Source of the DNA: Paracoccus sp. (in: a-proteobacteria)
Lineage (GTDB): Bacteria > Pseudomonadota > Alphaproteobacteria > Rhodobacterales > Rhodobacteraceae
Direction of reading: 5' to 3'
DNA: 64,000 bases
Assembly: GCF_030538755.1 (NCBI RefSeq)
Contig: NZ_JAUNTJ010000005.1
Location: forward strand, 113,614-177,613
The notes under the pieces were generated by a model. The model worked only from the letters and a program-made list of their open reading frames with translations, ran no database searches and was not told the origin of the DNA. The position numbers were made by a program, and so were the translations under genes. Positions 9,498-18,208 of this stretch are shown piece after piece (the first letter of the stretch is position 1; each line of letters starts with the position of its first letter).

Positions 9498-10171
9498 GCG
9501 GCCACCCCGGTCAGGTCAAGAAAGGCGCGGGTCAGGCCCTGATCCCCGGCAATATCCGCCGCCCGGCCCTGTGTCAGCAGGCGGCCCCGGTGCAGGATGA
9601 ACAGGTCATCCTCGGGCTGGATTTCGTCCATGACATGCGTGGCCCACAGCGCCGGAACACCCTGATCGGCGATCAGCATGCGGGTCAGGGCCAGCACCTC
9701 GGCCCGCGATTTCACATCCAGCCCCACGGTCGCTTCGTCCAGCAACAGCAGGGCGGGGCGGTGGATCAGGGCGCGGGCTATTTCCGCCCGGCGCTGCTGG
9801 CCGCCCGACAGCGCGCCGACCCTTTCGCCCGTGCGGTCGCTTAGCCCGACCTGATCCAGCACTTCGGCAATACCGTGCAGATTGGCGTGATAGGTCAGGT
9901 TCTGCGCCACGGTCAGATCGGCATCCAGCGCCCGCGACTGAAACACCACCCCCAGCCGGGCCAAAGCCTGCGCGGGCTGGCGGCGCAGATCGAACCCCGC
10001 CACCTGAATGCGGCCCGAGGTATTGTCGTAAAGCCGGGTAATCAGCGAAAACAGCGTCGTCTTGCCCGCGCCGTTCACCCCCAGAAGCGCGGCAAAGCGG
10101 CCGGGCATCATGATCCGTTCACATGCAATGGCGCGGGCGGCAATGGTGGGCCGCAACCGCGCCGGTTTCAA
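9494..10171 (-). pseudogene. ABC ATPase of the PQQ-dependent alcohol dehydrogenase system, eroded
   Basis: A 225-aa frame with Walker A 'GVNGAGKTTL', signature 'LSGGQQRR' and Walker B 'LLLLDEATVGLD', resembling ATPases paired with PQQ-dependent alcohol dehydrogenases. Two parts look damaged. The N-terminal strand and 'ALDxVSF' region is replaced by unrelated-looking 'ARLRPTIAARAIACERIM', with only a TTG available as start. About 10-15 residues also appear lost between 'YHANLHGI' and 'AEVLDQVGL' near 9870. The catalytic core is still open, so some activity cannot be excluded, but its permease partner is deleted. It overlaps the permease start by 4 nt. Confidence 0.6.
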
Positions 10172-10551
10172 TCACTGAATATGGAACACCGCCTGCATCG
10201 TGTCGCCCGACGATCCGGGGATCGACAGCACATGACGGCCCGGCAGAATGGCGACAAAGCTGATCCGCGCCTCGCCCGCAGCGTCGAATTCAAGGCTGTG
10301 GATGCCCATGGGACGGATTTCGATGTCGTTGATGACCACCTCGTTCACCCAGATGGCGCGAAAGAAATCACCGCCCGACAGCGACAGCTCCTGCGTGCCG
10401 TCGGCCTGAATGGCAAGGCGGTAATAGCCGCCCGATTTCAGCTTGTATTCGCCGCCTGCCACCGGCTGGCCCGATGACAGGATCAGCGGGGCACGGCCAG
10501 CAGAGACGACAGCATCAGCGCGCCAAAGGCACGGGTCAGATTGGTTTTCAT
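10172..10551 (-). pseudogene. Small periplasmic protein of the xox cluster, frameshifted
   Basis: From ATG 10551, preceded by AAGGAAA, the frame encodes a signal peptide (MKTNLTRAFGALMLSSLLAV) and then hits a stop at 10484-10495. The neighbouring frame continues 'PLILSSGQPVAGGEYKL' and runs to the stop at 10172 with a coherent beta-rich domain ('GGYYRLAIQADGTQEL', 'IRPMGIHSLEFDAAGE', 'LPGRHVLSIPG'). Joining the two needs one base at the CCCC run around 10494-10497. I do not know the function; position between ATPase and beta-propeller suggests a periplasmic partner of the quinoprotein system. Confidence 0.6.
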
Positions 10552-10564
10552 TTTGATTTTCCTT

Positions 10565-11517
10565 TCAGTTGGGCGCGACAACCACACCCCAGGGCTGCTG
10601 CCCCACGGGGATGGATTTGATGACGCGGTTCGCGGCCACGTCGATCACCGAAATGTCGTTGGAATTGCCGTTGGTGGTATACAGGTATTGCTCGTCCGCA
10701 TCGAAGGCCAGTTGCCAGACGCGCTGGCCGACCAGCAGATAGTCGATGACCGCATCCGTCTGCGCGTCGATCACCGCCACCCGGTTCGCCGGGCCAAGCG
10801 CGACAAACGCCTTGGAGCCGTCGCGGATGACGCGCAGGCCGACGGGCTGGATCGCCTCGGGCAGAACGCCGGGGATGTCGAAGGTGATCTTTTTGGTGAT
10901 TTCCTGCGTGGCCGGGTCGATCACACTGACGGTGCCGCCGATTTCGCTGGTGACATACAGTTTCGACCCGTCGGCGGTAAATTCGGCAAAGCGGGGGCGG
11001 CTGTTCACCAGCACATTGGCGGTGATTTCAAACGTCCCGGTGTCGATGAAATGCGCCATATTGGTGGTTTCCGAGGTGTTCACCAGCACCCGGCCATCGG
11101 GGGAAACACCCATGCCTTCGGGTTCGACCCCCACCGGAATTTCGGCCAGCACCCGGCGTTCATGCACATCGACCACGGTGACAAGGTTGTCATCCTCGTT
11201 CGCGATATACAGCGGGTTGCCCGAAGGGTGCAGCACGAACAGCTCCGGGTCGGGAGCGGATGGCAGCGTATGGGTTTCCTGCATGGTTTCGGGATCGAAC
11301 ACCCGCACCAGATCGTCATCGCTGGCGCAGACATACAGTTCCTTGCCGTCCGGGCTGATGGTGATGCCGCGCGGACGGTTGCCGGCGGGGAAATGGCGAT
11401 CACCTCATGCGTGGTGCCATCCAGCACGGTCACGTCATTGCCGCGTTCGTTGGTCACAAAGATACGGTTGGCCATGGCGGTGGAGATGGTCAGCACAATG
11501 GCCTATGGCAGTTTCAT
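10565..11517 (-). pseudogene. PQQ-associated YVTN beta-propeller protein, nonsense and frameshift
   Basis: From ATG 11517, with AAAAGGGG upstream, the frame reads M-K-L-P-stop (TAG at codon 5), then 'AIVLTISTAMANRIFVTNERGNDVTVLDG' split over the first strand in the same frame. At about 11396 the frame changes: 'THEVIAI' continues in the next frame as 'FPAGNRPRGITISPDGKEL', consistent with loss of one T from a TTTT run. The remaining 247 codons show regular propeller repeats ('PVGVEPEGMGVSPDGRVLVN', 'VSVIDPATQEI', 'PVGQQPWGVVVAPN'). Such propellers accompany PQQ-dehydrogenase ABC systems. Two independent lesions make this a pseudogene. Confidence 0.85.
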
Positions 11518-11529
11518 GCGTTCCCCTTT

Positions 11530-12063
11530 TCAGAACTGACAGGTGGTTTCGGGGCGGTCGGTGCCCATGGTATCCAGCGCGCTGGTCTGGTGCAGATACT
11601 GATCCTGCGGGCTGACGCCGGTCATCAGCAGCCCCGTGGTCAGCAGGATCGGCTGGCGAACCTGATGATCCCGGTCACGAACCGTCAGCTTTTGCCCCTT
11701 GAAGCCCGCCACGTCGAAACTGTCCGACAGGATATAGTCGCGGATCACCCCCGGATCGGCCCGGCTGGTGCGCGTCGCCGCCTCGCCGATCATGCGCAGC
11801 ACCGGCCATGTCTGATAATCGACCTCGCGGATATTGCGGTTGGCCAGACGTTCAAAGCGGTTCTGGAACCGGGTCGCGCCCCATGCCTCCATCGCGGGGT
11901 GCCAACTGCGCGCCTCCATTTCGGCGGCGGCGGTATCGGGGCTGGCCGTCACCTCGACCGCCTCGAAATCCTGCCCCATAAAGCGGCCGGTGGTGTCGAT
12001 CGGAAATCTGTGCATCTCTCTACCCTTGCCCGGATGTTCGGCGAAAAAATCCACGCCCGGCAA
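11530..12063 (-). pseudogene. C-terminal remnant of an ABC-type binding protein of the PQQ-dehydrogenase system
   Basis: Only the C-terminal third of a roughly 400-residue periplasmic binding-protein homologue remains. Recognisable parts are 'SWHPAMEAWGATRFQNRFER', 'MIGEAATRTSRADPGVIRDY', 'SDSFDVAGFKGQKLTVRDRD', 'RQPILL' and a terminal 'LDTMGTDRPETTC'. No signal peptide or first lobe precedes it; upstream sequence passes directly to the promoter of a rightward gene. The frame is open to 12063, but the first 40 or so codons look unrelated. This fits a deletion that removed the 5' two thirds. It lies 12 bp upstream of the broken beta-propeller gene. Confidence 0.7.
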
Positions 12064-12152
12064 GCCTGATATTGTTCCCGCCGGTTCGGGAAGATTTGGA
12101 TCAGCCCTTTGTCGTATGGACGCGCCGCGCGGCGCTGACGCATGGTTGCATC

Positions 12153-12686
12153 ATGCAAAACCTGATGCGTCTGATCGCTGTGATCGCCAGCCTGATCCTG
12201 ACCGCCCTGACTGCCGCAGCGGACCCGTTGCGCGTGCCGGTGGCCGGCTCTGTGCCCGAACCGGGCATTGCCGCCTGGTTCGGCATTCACCTGATCGACA
12301 CCTCGACCGAGGGAGCGATCAACGGCGTGCGCGCCGATGAAACCGCCCGCATCGCGGCAACCAGTGCCTATATCGCCCAAAACCTGACCCAGCGCGGGTT
12401 TCATATCCGCGAACCCGATGCCGATCTGCTGGCCGGAATGAAAAACCCCACGCGATCCAATGGCCGCGACAGCGCCATCGCGCATGATAGGGGGGCCGAT
12501 TACACCATCACCGCCGAGGTGCAAAAGGTATCCAACCTGATTCTGGCGCTGAACCTGCATCTGCGCGACGCCGAAACCGGCCAGACCCTGCGCCGCGGTT
12601 CGGTCGATATTCGCAGCAATACCGACGATTCATGGCAGCGCGGCTTTCGCTATTTGCTGAAGAACATCATTTTCCGGGAGGAGTAA
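12153..12686 (+). CDS. DUF3280-type periplasmic protein of the methanol-oxidation locus
   Basis: A 177-aa protein with a signal peptide (MRLIAVIASLILTALTAAA) and the mature segment 'LRVPVAGSVPEPGIAAWFGI'. It continues with 'HLIDTSTEGAINGVRADE', 'GADYTITAEVQKVSNLILALN' split by a turn, and ends 'LLKNIIFREE'. It resembles DUF3280 proteins found beside methanol dehydrogenase genes; the biochemical role is unknown. ATG 12153 and 12165 are both possible starts; neither has a strong ribosome site. The frame is intact. The next gene starts 5 bp after its stop, so they are likely co-transcribed. Confidence 0.65.
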   Translation: MQNLMRLIAVIASLILTALTAAADPLRVPVAGSVPEPGIAAWFGIHLIDTSTEGAINGVRADETARIAATSAYIAQNLTQRGFHIREPDADLLAGMKNPTRSNGRDSAIAHDRGADYTITAEVQKVSNLILALNLHLRDAETGQTLRRGSVDIRSNTDDSWQRGFRYLLKNIIFREE

Positions 12687-12691
12687 CCAAG

Positions 12692-13246
12692 ATGATGACA
12701 CGACTTTTCGCCGCGGGGCTGGCCGGGGCGATGCTGGTTGCCAGCGTGGCGCAGGCCCATGGGCCGGTGCGGCTGCGCACCGAACACAGCGTGGTGCTGA
12801 ACGCCACCCCTGACGAAGTATGGCAAGCCATCGGCAAGTTCGAGGATATGGGCTGGCACCCCGCCGTCGCCAGCACCGAAATCACCGGCGACGGATCGGT
12901 GGACGTGCCCGAGGTATCCACCCGCGTCCTGCATCTGAATGCCGACAGCGGCGATCCGACCATTACCGAAAAGCTGATCGGTTTCGACGCCGACAAGCGC
13001 AGCTACAAATACATGATCGAAGCGGTGGATGTCGCGGTTCTGCCGGTGACGAACTATTCCTCGACGCTTCAGGTCAAGGACAAGGACGGCAAGGCCGAGG
13101 TCGTGTGGAAGGCCGGTTTCTATCGCGGCTTTCCCAATAACGACCCGCCGCCAAACCTGAATGACGAAACCGCCGAGGCCGCCGTCAACGCCATCTATCA
13201 GGCCGGGATCGAGGCGCTGTCCGAACGGTTCGGCAAGGCCGAGTGA
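12692..13246 (+). CDS. SRPBCC-family periplasmic protein, MxaD-like
   Basis: A 184-aa protein with a signal peptide (residues 1-20, ending ASVAQA) and an SRPBCC/START-like fold: 'LRTEHSVVLNATPDEVWQAI', 'GKFEDMGWHPAV', and a long C-terminal helix 'AVNAIYQAGIEALSERFG'. MxaD, a member of this family in methylotrophs, helps electron transfer between methanol dehydrogenase and its cytochrome. Start at 12692 follows a strong GGGAGGAG at 12676-12683. The frame is intact although the dehydrogenase and cytochrome genes nearby are not. Its stop overlaps the GTG of the broken propeller gene. Confidence 0.78.
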   Translation: MMTRLFAAGLAGAMLVASVAQAHGPVRLRTEHSVVLNATPDEVWQAIGKFEDMGWHPAVASTEITGDGSVDVPEVSTRVLHLNADSGDPTITEKLIGFDADKRSYKYMIEAVDVAVLPVTNYSSTLQVKDKDGKAEVVWKAGFYRGFPNNDPPPNLNDETAEAAVNAIYQAGIEALSERFGKAE

Positions 13247-14132
13247 ACCTGCGCGCGCTGATTGCGGGTCCCCGGTGGCGGCGGCTGTCGGGGATCTGGC
13301 GTTCATCACCTCGCAGAATGCCGGGGTGGTCAGCGTCATTGATCTGGACCGGGCCAGTATCGTGGCCAGCCTGCCGCTGGAGGGCGGGCCTGCGCCGGTC
13401 GCCTATGACCCGGCATCGGGCCGGGCATGGGTCATCGCCGCAGAAACCGGAGTGCTGAGCGCGCTGGACGAAGCAGCGCAGATTACCGGCTCTGCCGCCT
13501 TGGGCGCGGGGGCCTTTGGTATCGCGGCCAGCGGTGATGGCGGGCTGTTCGTCACCGACTGGTATGGCGGCAGGCTGGCCCGGCTGGATGCGGATCTGCG
13601 CCCGGTCTGGGTCGCGGAAACCGGCGCGGCCCCGGCGGGCGTCGCGCTTGGCCCCGATGGCGCATTGGTGGCGACGGCAGATCGCGACGACGATCAGGTC
13701 AGCATCTTTGACGCCGCAACCGGCCAGCGGCTGGCGCAGGTGAAAACGGCCGGCGCGCATCCCTTTGCCGTCGTCTTTCACGGCGGGCGGCTGTGGACGG
13801 CGGATGTGCAGGGCAACAGCCTGTCGGTGATCGACCCGCAGGCCGGGCGGCTGGTCGGGCAGGTGGCGACCGGCAGCCACCCCTATGGCGTGGCCTTTGC
13901 GGGCGGGCGCGGCTTTGTCACCAACCAATATGCAGCCAGCGTGACGGTGTTCGACCCCGACACGCTGCGCGTCACCGCCACGATCCCGGTGGGCGATTAC
14001 CCCGAGGGCATCGCCACGCTGCCCGATGACAGTGGCGTGGTGCTGGCGGCATGGGAATCGGATCTGGTGCAGATCATCGACGCGGCATCGCTGACCATCC
14101 GGGCCGAAATCGAGATGCCCGCCGGGCCGCGT
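13243..14132 (+). pseudogene. Second YVTN beta-propeller protein, broken at both ends
   Basis: From GTG 13243 the frame gives MNLRALIAG and then leaves frame; the main propeller frame resumes with 'SPVAAAVGDLAFITSQNAG' around 13270, so the signal peptide is shortened and frameshifted. The middle is well preserved: 'VVSVIDLDRASIVASLPL', 'FGIAASGDGGLFVTDWYGGR', 'SHPYGVAFAGG', 'PVGDYPEGIATLPD'. After 'AEIEMPAGPR' (14132) the true C-terminus is gone and the reading runs into antisense of the CXXCW gene. The gene is therefore damaged at start and end. Confidence 0.75.
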
Positions 14133-14551
14133 TCCAGCTTTGCCAGCAATCGGCGCGGCAGAATATCACCTTGGGCGCCGATGTATCGCCCCGCGCCGCT
14201 GCCGCAAGGCCGGTTTCCAGACGCGCCTGTTCCGCCGGGGACAGGCGCTGATAGCCGGTATCATACAGCCAGACCGCGCCGGGAATGGTCAGATGCCGGG
14301 GCTGACGCCACAAGGTGCCCGCAGGCACGGGTCAGGCGCGGCATGGTATCCAGAAACGGCACCCCCTGTTCATGCAGGACCAGCGCCTGCGCGCCGTCGA
14401 TCACCTGCGCCCCCGCCAGCGTGGCCGGAACCGGGGCGTGATAAGGCTCGCCCCGAAAGGCGTCGGGTTCGGGCACCGGCTGCGCCGCCGCCGGTCCTGC
14501 CCCGGCCAGCAGCGACAGCAGCAGGCCAAGGGCAAGGCGGCGGCGAATCAT
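14116..14551 (-). pseudogene. PQQ-associated CXXCW-motif (rhodanese-like) protein, frameshifted and truncated
   Basis: ATG 14551 opens a signal peptide ('RRRLALGLLLSLLAGAG') and the N-terminal half ('AFRGEPYHAPVPATLAGA', 'VIDGAQAL', 'GVPFLDTMPR'). Near 14326-14332 a one-base loss moves the coding to another frame, which continues 'PAGTLWRQPRHLTIPGAVWL' and reaches the hallmark 'FCRADCWQSWNAARRA'. The sequence stops matching there (14116), where homologues continue about 30 residues. Proteins of this type accompany PQQ-dependent alcohol oxidation. It is convergent with the propeller gene and both lost their 3' ends at the same junction. Confidence 0.8.
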
Positions 14552-15306
14552 GGCAGCATCTCGCGCCCGTAATCATCGGTCAGCGGCACACCGGCATCGC
14601 GCAACAGGGAGGTGATTTCGTCCTGATCGCGGCGGATGATGCTGTTCAACTCGCGCTTGAATTCCTGTTCCGGCTGACGCACGCCCATGGTGATGCGGTA
14701 ATACATGCGCGGGCCGGAGGTTTCTTTCAGCAGCGGAGTGAATTGCAGGTCGGCATCGCCCTTGATGCGCGGCCCGGCGACCGGCCCCCAGATCACCGCC
14801 GCCGCCAGATCGCCCGACCGCACCTGATCCAGCAGCCCGCCGATCGGGTCTTCGACCCGGTGATCGACGAACAGATCGACGCCGCACATATCCTTGGCCA
14901 TCCCGGCGCGTGCCAGAATCGAGGCAGGCGGCGTGCCCGCCACGATGCCATAGACCGAGGTGTAATAATGGCTCGTGTTCTGAACCAGCTCGTCCCCCTG
15001 AGCATAGCCCATGACGACATCGCAATTCCCCGCGCGCAGGGTGCGGGTGATAAAGCCCATCCCCGACGGAAACCATGTATAGGCAACCGGCAGGCCCATC
15101 TTGTCGGCGATCAACTTGGCCAAGCGGTTTTCAAAGCCGCTGCCATCCTGCATCGACATCGGCGCATTGGCCGGATCGGCGCAGACGCGAAACTGCGTGG
15201 TCGAGCGCATGTCGGGCACGAATTGCGCCCCCGCAGGCAGCGCCACCGCCGCAAAGATCGCGGCAGCAGCCATTGCGGCACCCCGGCGCACAGGCAAGAT
15301 GGGCAT
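14548..15306 (-). pseudogene. xoxJ: XoxJ/MoxJ-like solute-binding protein, internal deletion
   Basis: A 252-aa frame with signal peptide and clear homology to quinoprotein-dehydrogenase-associated binding proteins: 'FRVCADPANAPMS', 'GFENRLAKLIADKMGLPVAY', 'TLRAGNCDVVMGYAQG', 'VIWGPVAGPRIKG', 'YRITMGVRQPEQEFKREL'. Homologues carry some 30-40 residues between the 'YYxSxY' strand and the 'IAGTPPAxxLAR' loop. Here 'HYYTSVY' joins directly to 'GIVAGTPPASILARAG' near 14947. The frame is kept, so a shortened product could be made, but part of the domain hinge is gone. ATGA overlap with the cytochrome stop is preserved. Confidence 0.7.
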
Positions 15307-15890
15307 CAGCTGTCCATGCAGGTGGTTTCGAATTCGGTGTATTCGTCGGGCTTGTCGGCGCGCTTGGCCGGGCGGCCCCGCGGAATCATGTCGCTGCCAT
15401 GGGCAACCAGATAAACATAGATGTCATCGACATAACACCACGCATTCTTGGTGGTGCCAAAGGCGGGCATGACCTGATTGGCCGCCGCATTAATCACCGT
15501 CCGCCCCGAGGTCACGACCTGCTGATAATCCCAGTAATCCATCACCAGAACCGAGTTTTTCAGCGGCGGGGCATAGCTTGAGCCTTCGCCATCCGGGCCA
15601 TGGCACTGGTGGCATTCGGAATTATAGCGGCGGAAACCGGAAAAGGTCGCCCAATCGACGGTGCCGTCTTCCTCGATCCGGGGCACCGGGATGCCTTCGG
15701 CGTTACACCAGCGGCCGTTTTCCATATGGTCGGGCACAAGATCCATGCTGGCCGGATTGCCGCGATGCGATGTGGTGCTGAAGGTCTGGCCGGGGGCCAC
15801 CTCGTCCGCGCCGGTGGCCACGGCGGAACCGGCGGCATTGGCCCGCATCTCGACCTGATTCTTGTCTTCCTCGGGCACGGTGCCCGGCAC
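15306..15890 (-). pseudogene. Methanol-metabolism c-type cytochrome (XoxG-like), signal peptide lost
   Basis: The mature domain of a monohaem cytochrome: 'TVDWATFSGFRRYNSECHQC', haem site CHQCH followed by 'GPDGEGSSYAPPLKNS', a distal Met region 'NQVMPAFG', extra Cys pair ('NAWCYVDDIYVYL'; terminal 'ETTCMDS'), and 'RGRPAKRADKP'. It matches the four-Cys methanol-related cytochrome type, expected electron acceptor of XoxF. No signal peptide remains: the frame begins at GTG 15890 inside the mature N-terminus ('[12 protein letters not shown]'), fused within a few bases to the end of xoxF. Without export, haem cannot be attached, so I call it a pseudogene. Confidence 0.75.
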
Positions 15891-15900
15891 CGCGCGTGCC

Positions 15901-17072
15901 GGGCAGTTCGAACACGGTCAGCTGACCGCCCAGTTCGGTGTAATCCGACAGCACCGAATAGCCGCCGACCGCGCCCAGACCTTCGTTCGGATTGGTCAGG
16001 CCAGCCGCCAGACCGAGAACCGCTCGGGCAGAGACCATTTGATTTCACCGGCCACCGCATCCCAGGCGATAAAGTTGCCCATGCCGCCATGGCTGTCAGG
16101 GGCTGGATACATCGACAGCGTGGCGCCGACATAGGGCTGCCGGCTGCTTGTCCTTGGTGCCAAGGGCGGCGAGGCAGATGCCGGTGGGGTTTTCATCCTC
16201 GCCGTTATGCGAGGTCGAATAATCCGCAACCACCTGCGGGCGGCCATAGGTTTCGCTGTCGGGGTCCATATCGACATGCGTGGCCCAGTTCACCGCCGGG
16301 TCGAATTTCTCGGCCACCAGCAGTTCGCCGGTTTCGCGATCCAGCGTATAGGCGAAGCCGTTGCGGTCAAAGTTGACCAGCAGCTTGGGCATCTGCCCGT
16401 CGATTTCCTGATCCACAAGGATGGTTTCGTTCACGCCGTCATAGTCCCATTCGTCATGCGGCGTTTTCTGATAGAACCATTTGGCCATGCCGGTATCACA
16501 GCATCGCGGGCCATGATCGTCATCGACCATTTGTTGTCGCCCGGACGCTGCGACGGGTTCCAGGTCGAGGGGTTGCCGCTGCCGATCTTCCACTGATCGC
16601 CTTCCCGGCTGTTCAGGCTGCTGTCGGCGCCAATGCGCTTGCCCAAAGCCATGGTCTGTTCGGGATCGACCAGCATTTCATCGTCCGGCCCGGTGCAAAA
16701 CGCCTTCCACGCCAGCGAGCCATGCGACAGGTTATAGGCCGCGATATAGCCGCGCACACCGACCAGCACCTTGTCCTCGACCGGCATCACGGTGGCGGTG
16801 TTGGTTTCGCCGACCAAGGGATCGCCGGTCTTGATTGTCCACATAGACGGTATCGCAGCACATCACCGCGATCACATCCGGGTCCTGCTGCGGCTCATGG
16901 CGCCACAGGATCCTGCCGTTGTCGTTCAGATCCAGCGCAAAGAGGTTGTTGGGGAAAGGCGTGGGACATACATGATGTCGCCGATGACCAGCGGATTGCC
17001 TTCGTGACCGCGCAGAACGCCGGTCGAAAAGGACCATGCCACACGCAGATTGCCGACGTTCTCGCGGTTGAT
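15901..17072 (-). pseudogene. xoxF: Lanthanide-dependent methanol dehydrogenase XoxF, heavily degraded
   Basis: At least five consecutive reading frames spell XoxF in order. Segments: 17072-16965 ('[18 protein letters not shown]'), 16962-16846 ('[14 protein letters not shown]', vicinal Cys pair 'AVMCCDTV'), 16844-16500 ('[15 protein letters not shown]', '[15 protein letters not shown]'), 16497-16135 ('[14 protein letters not shown]', '[15 protein letters not shown]'), 16139-16008 ('[14 protein letters not shown]', '[14 protein letters not shown]'), 16014-15901 ('[19 protein letters not shown]'). Lost parts are the signal peptide and about 60 N-terminal residues, about 30 after CCDTV, about 7 before RGYIAAYN, about 25 before SGNPSTW, about 30 before QPYVGA and about 65 after FSVW. 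About 1.17 kb remains of an expected 1.8 kb. Confidence 0.93.
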
Positions 17073-17077
17073 CGGTC

Positions 17078-17097
17078 CCCGGCCTCCTCGGGCCGGG
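17078..17097. other. GC-rich hairpin at the fghA/xoxF boundary
   Basis: CCCGGCC (17078-17084), a 6-nt loop, then GGCCGGG (17091-17097). It lies 115 bp downstream of the fghA stop, exactly where xoxF homology begins. It could help end fghA transcription, but no T-run follows on either strand. Confidence 0.35.
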
Positions 17098-17211
17098 CTG
17101 TCCTGTTCACGATCTTTTGCAGCGGATGCTGATGCGTCAATCCGTCGCCCCGCCGGTTGCTCCCTGAAGTATGGGATATTTCGGCGGGACGGTTTGGGAA
17201 AGATTGGCAGG

Positions 17212-18045
17212 TCAGCCCAGACGTTCGGCGTGCCACAGGATGTGATCGGCCATGAAGGTCTGCACAAAGAAATAGCTGTGGTCATAGCCGGGCTGCATAC
17301 GGAACTGCCCCGGCTGGCGGCGCGCCATCATCGCCTGTGCCAGCGATTCCGGCTTGAGCAGGTCCAGGAACTGGTCGTTGCTGCCCTGGTCGATCAGCAC
17401 CTCGCCGGGATAGCCGCGGTCGCGCATCAGCAGGGTGGAATCATGCGCCTGCCAGGCCGAGCGGTCATCGCCCAGATAGGCCGACAACTGTTTGCGGCCC
17501 CAATCCGATTCGGTCGGATTGGCAATCGGCGCAAAGGCCGAAACCGAACGGTAACGGTCGGGGTGGGTCATGGCGATGGTCAACGCACCATGGCCGCCCA
17601 TGGAATGACCGGTGATGCCCATAGCGTCGCGGTCGATAGCGAAATTGTCGCCAACCAGTTCGGGCAGTTCGTGGACGATATAGTGCCACATCTGGAAATG
17701 CGGCTTCCACGGATCCTGCGTGGCATTGACATAGAACCCGGCACCCTGCCCCAGATCATAGGCATCGTCATTGGCCACACCCTCGCCACGCGGGCTGGTG
17801 TCGGGGAAGATCAGCGCCATCCCGGCCTCGGCCGCCCATTCCTGCGCACCGGCCTTGGTCATGGCGTTTTCATGCGTGCAGGTCAGGCCGGACAGATACC
17901 ACAGCACCGGCACGCGGCCATGCTGCGCCTCTTCGGGCAGGAACACGGCGAAGGTCATATCGGTGCCGGTGGCCTGCGATTTGTGGCGGTAAACGCCCTG
18001 CGTGCCGCCAAAGCTGCGGTTTTCGGAAATCGTCTCAAGGCTCAT
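17212..18045 (-). CDS. fghA: S-formylglutathione hydrolase
   Basis: Hydrolyses S-formylglutathione to formate and glutathione, the last step of glutathione-dependent formaldehyde oxidation. The 277-aa esterase D family protein shows '[20 protein letters not shown]' (oxyanion region), nucleophile elbow '[10 protein letters not shown]', and terminal catalytic His in '[12 protein letters not shown]'. Start at ATG 18045 follows AAAGGGAAAG and gives the canonical 'ISENRSFGG' N-terminus; an upstream extension of the frame to 18156 is non-conserved. The gene is intact, in contrast to xoxF directly downstream. Confidence 0.95.
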   Translation of the reverse strand: MSLETISENRSFGGTQGVYRHKSQATGTDMTFAVFLPEEAQHGRVPVLWYLSGLTCTHENAMTKAGAQEWAAEAGMALIFPDTSPRGEGVANDDAYDLGQGAGFYVNATQDPWKPHFQMWHYIVHELPELVGDNFAIDRDAMGITGHSMGGHGALTIAMTHPDRYRSVSAFAPIANPTESDWGRKQLSAYLGDDRSAWQAHDSTLLMRDRGYPGEVLIDQGSNDQFLDLLKPESLAQAMMARRQPGQFRMQPGYDHSYFFVQTFMADHILWHAERLG

Positions 18046-18208
18046 GGCTTTCCCTTTCTGTGCCGGATCGGGACCGGGGATCGCCGGTCCATGGACAGGC
18101 GCAGGAAACGCGGGCCGCCGGTGGCAGGCAAGGGTGAAAAGACGCTTCTGCCACAAAGGGACGGGGCGGCAGGCAGGGGCAAGGCGGAAACCGCCCTGCC
18201 CCGCACCG

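Noticed and set aside
8802-17072. Sequencing or assembly error as the cause of the xox lesions
   Set aside because: Lesions include many multi-base deletions and a nonsense codon, and are confined to one functional locus with clean genes on both sides. It remains possible for single homopolymer shifts such as 10494-10497.
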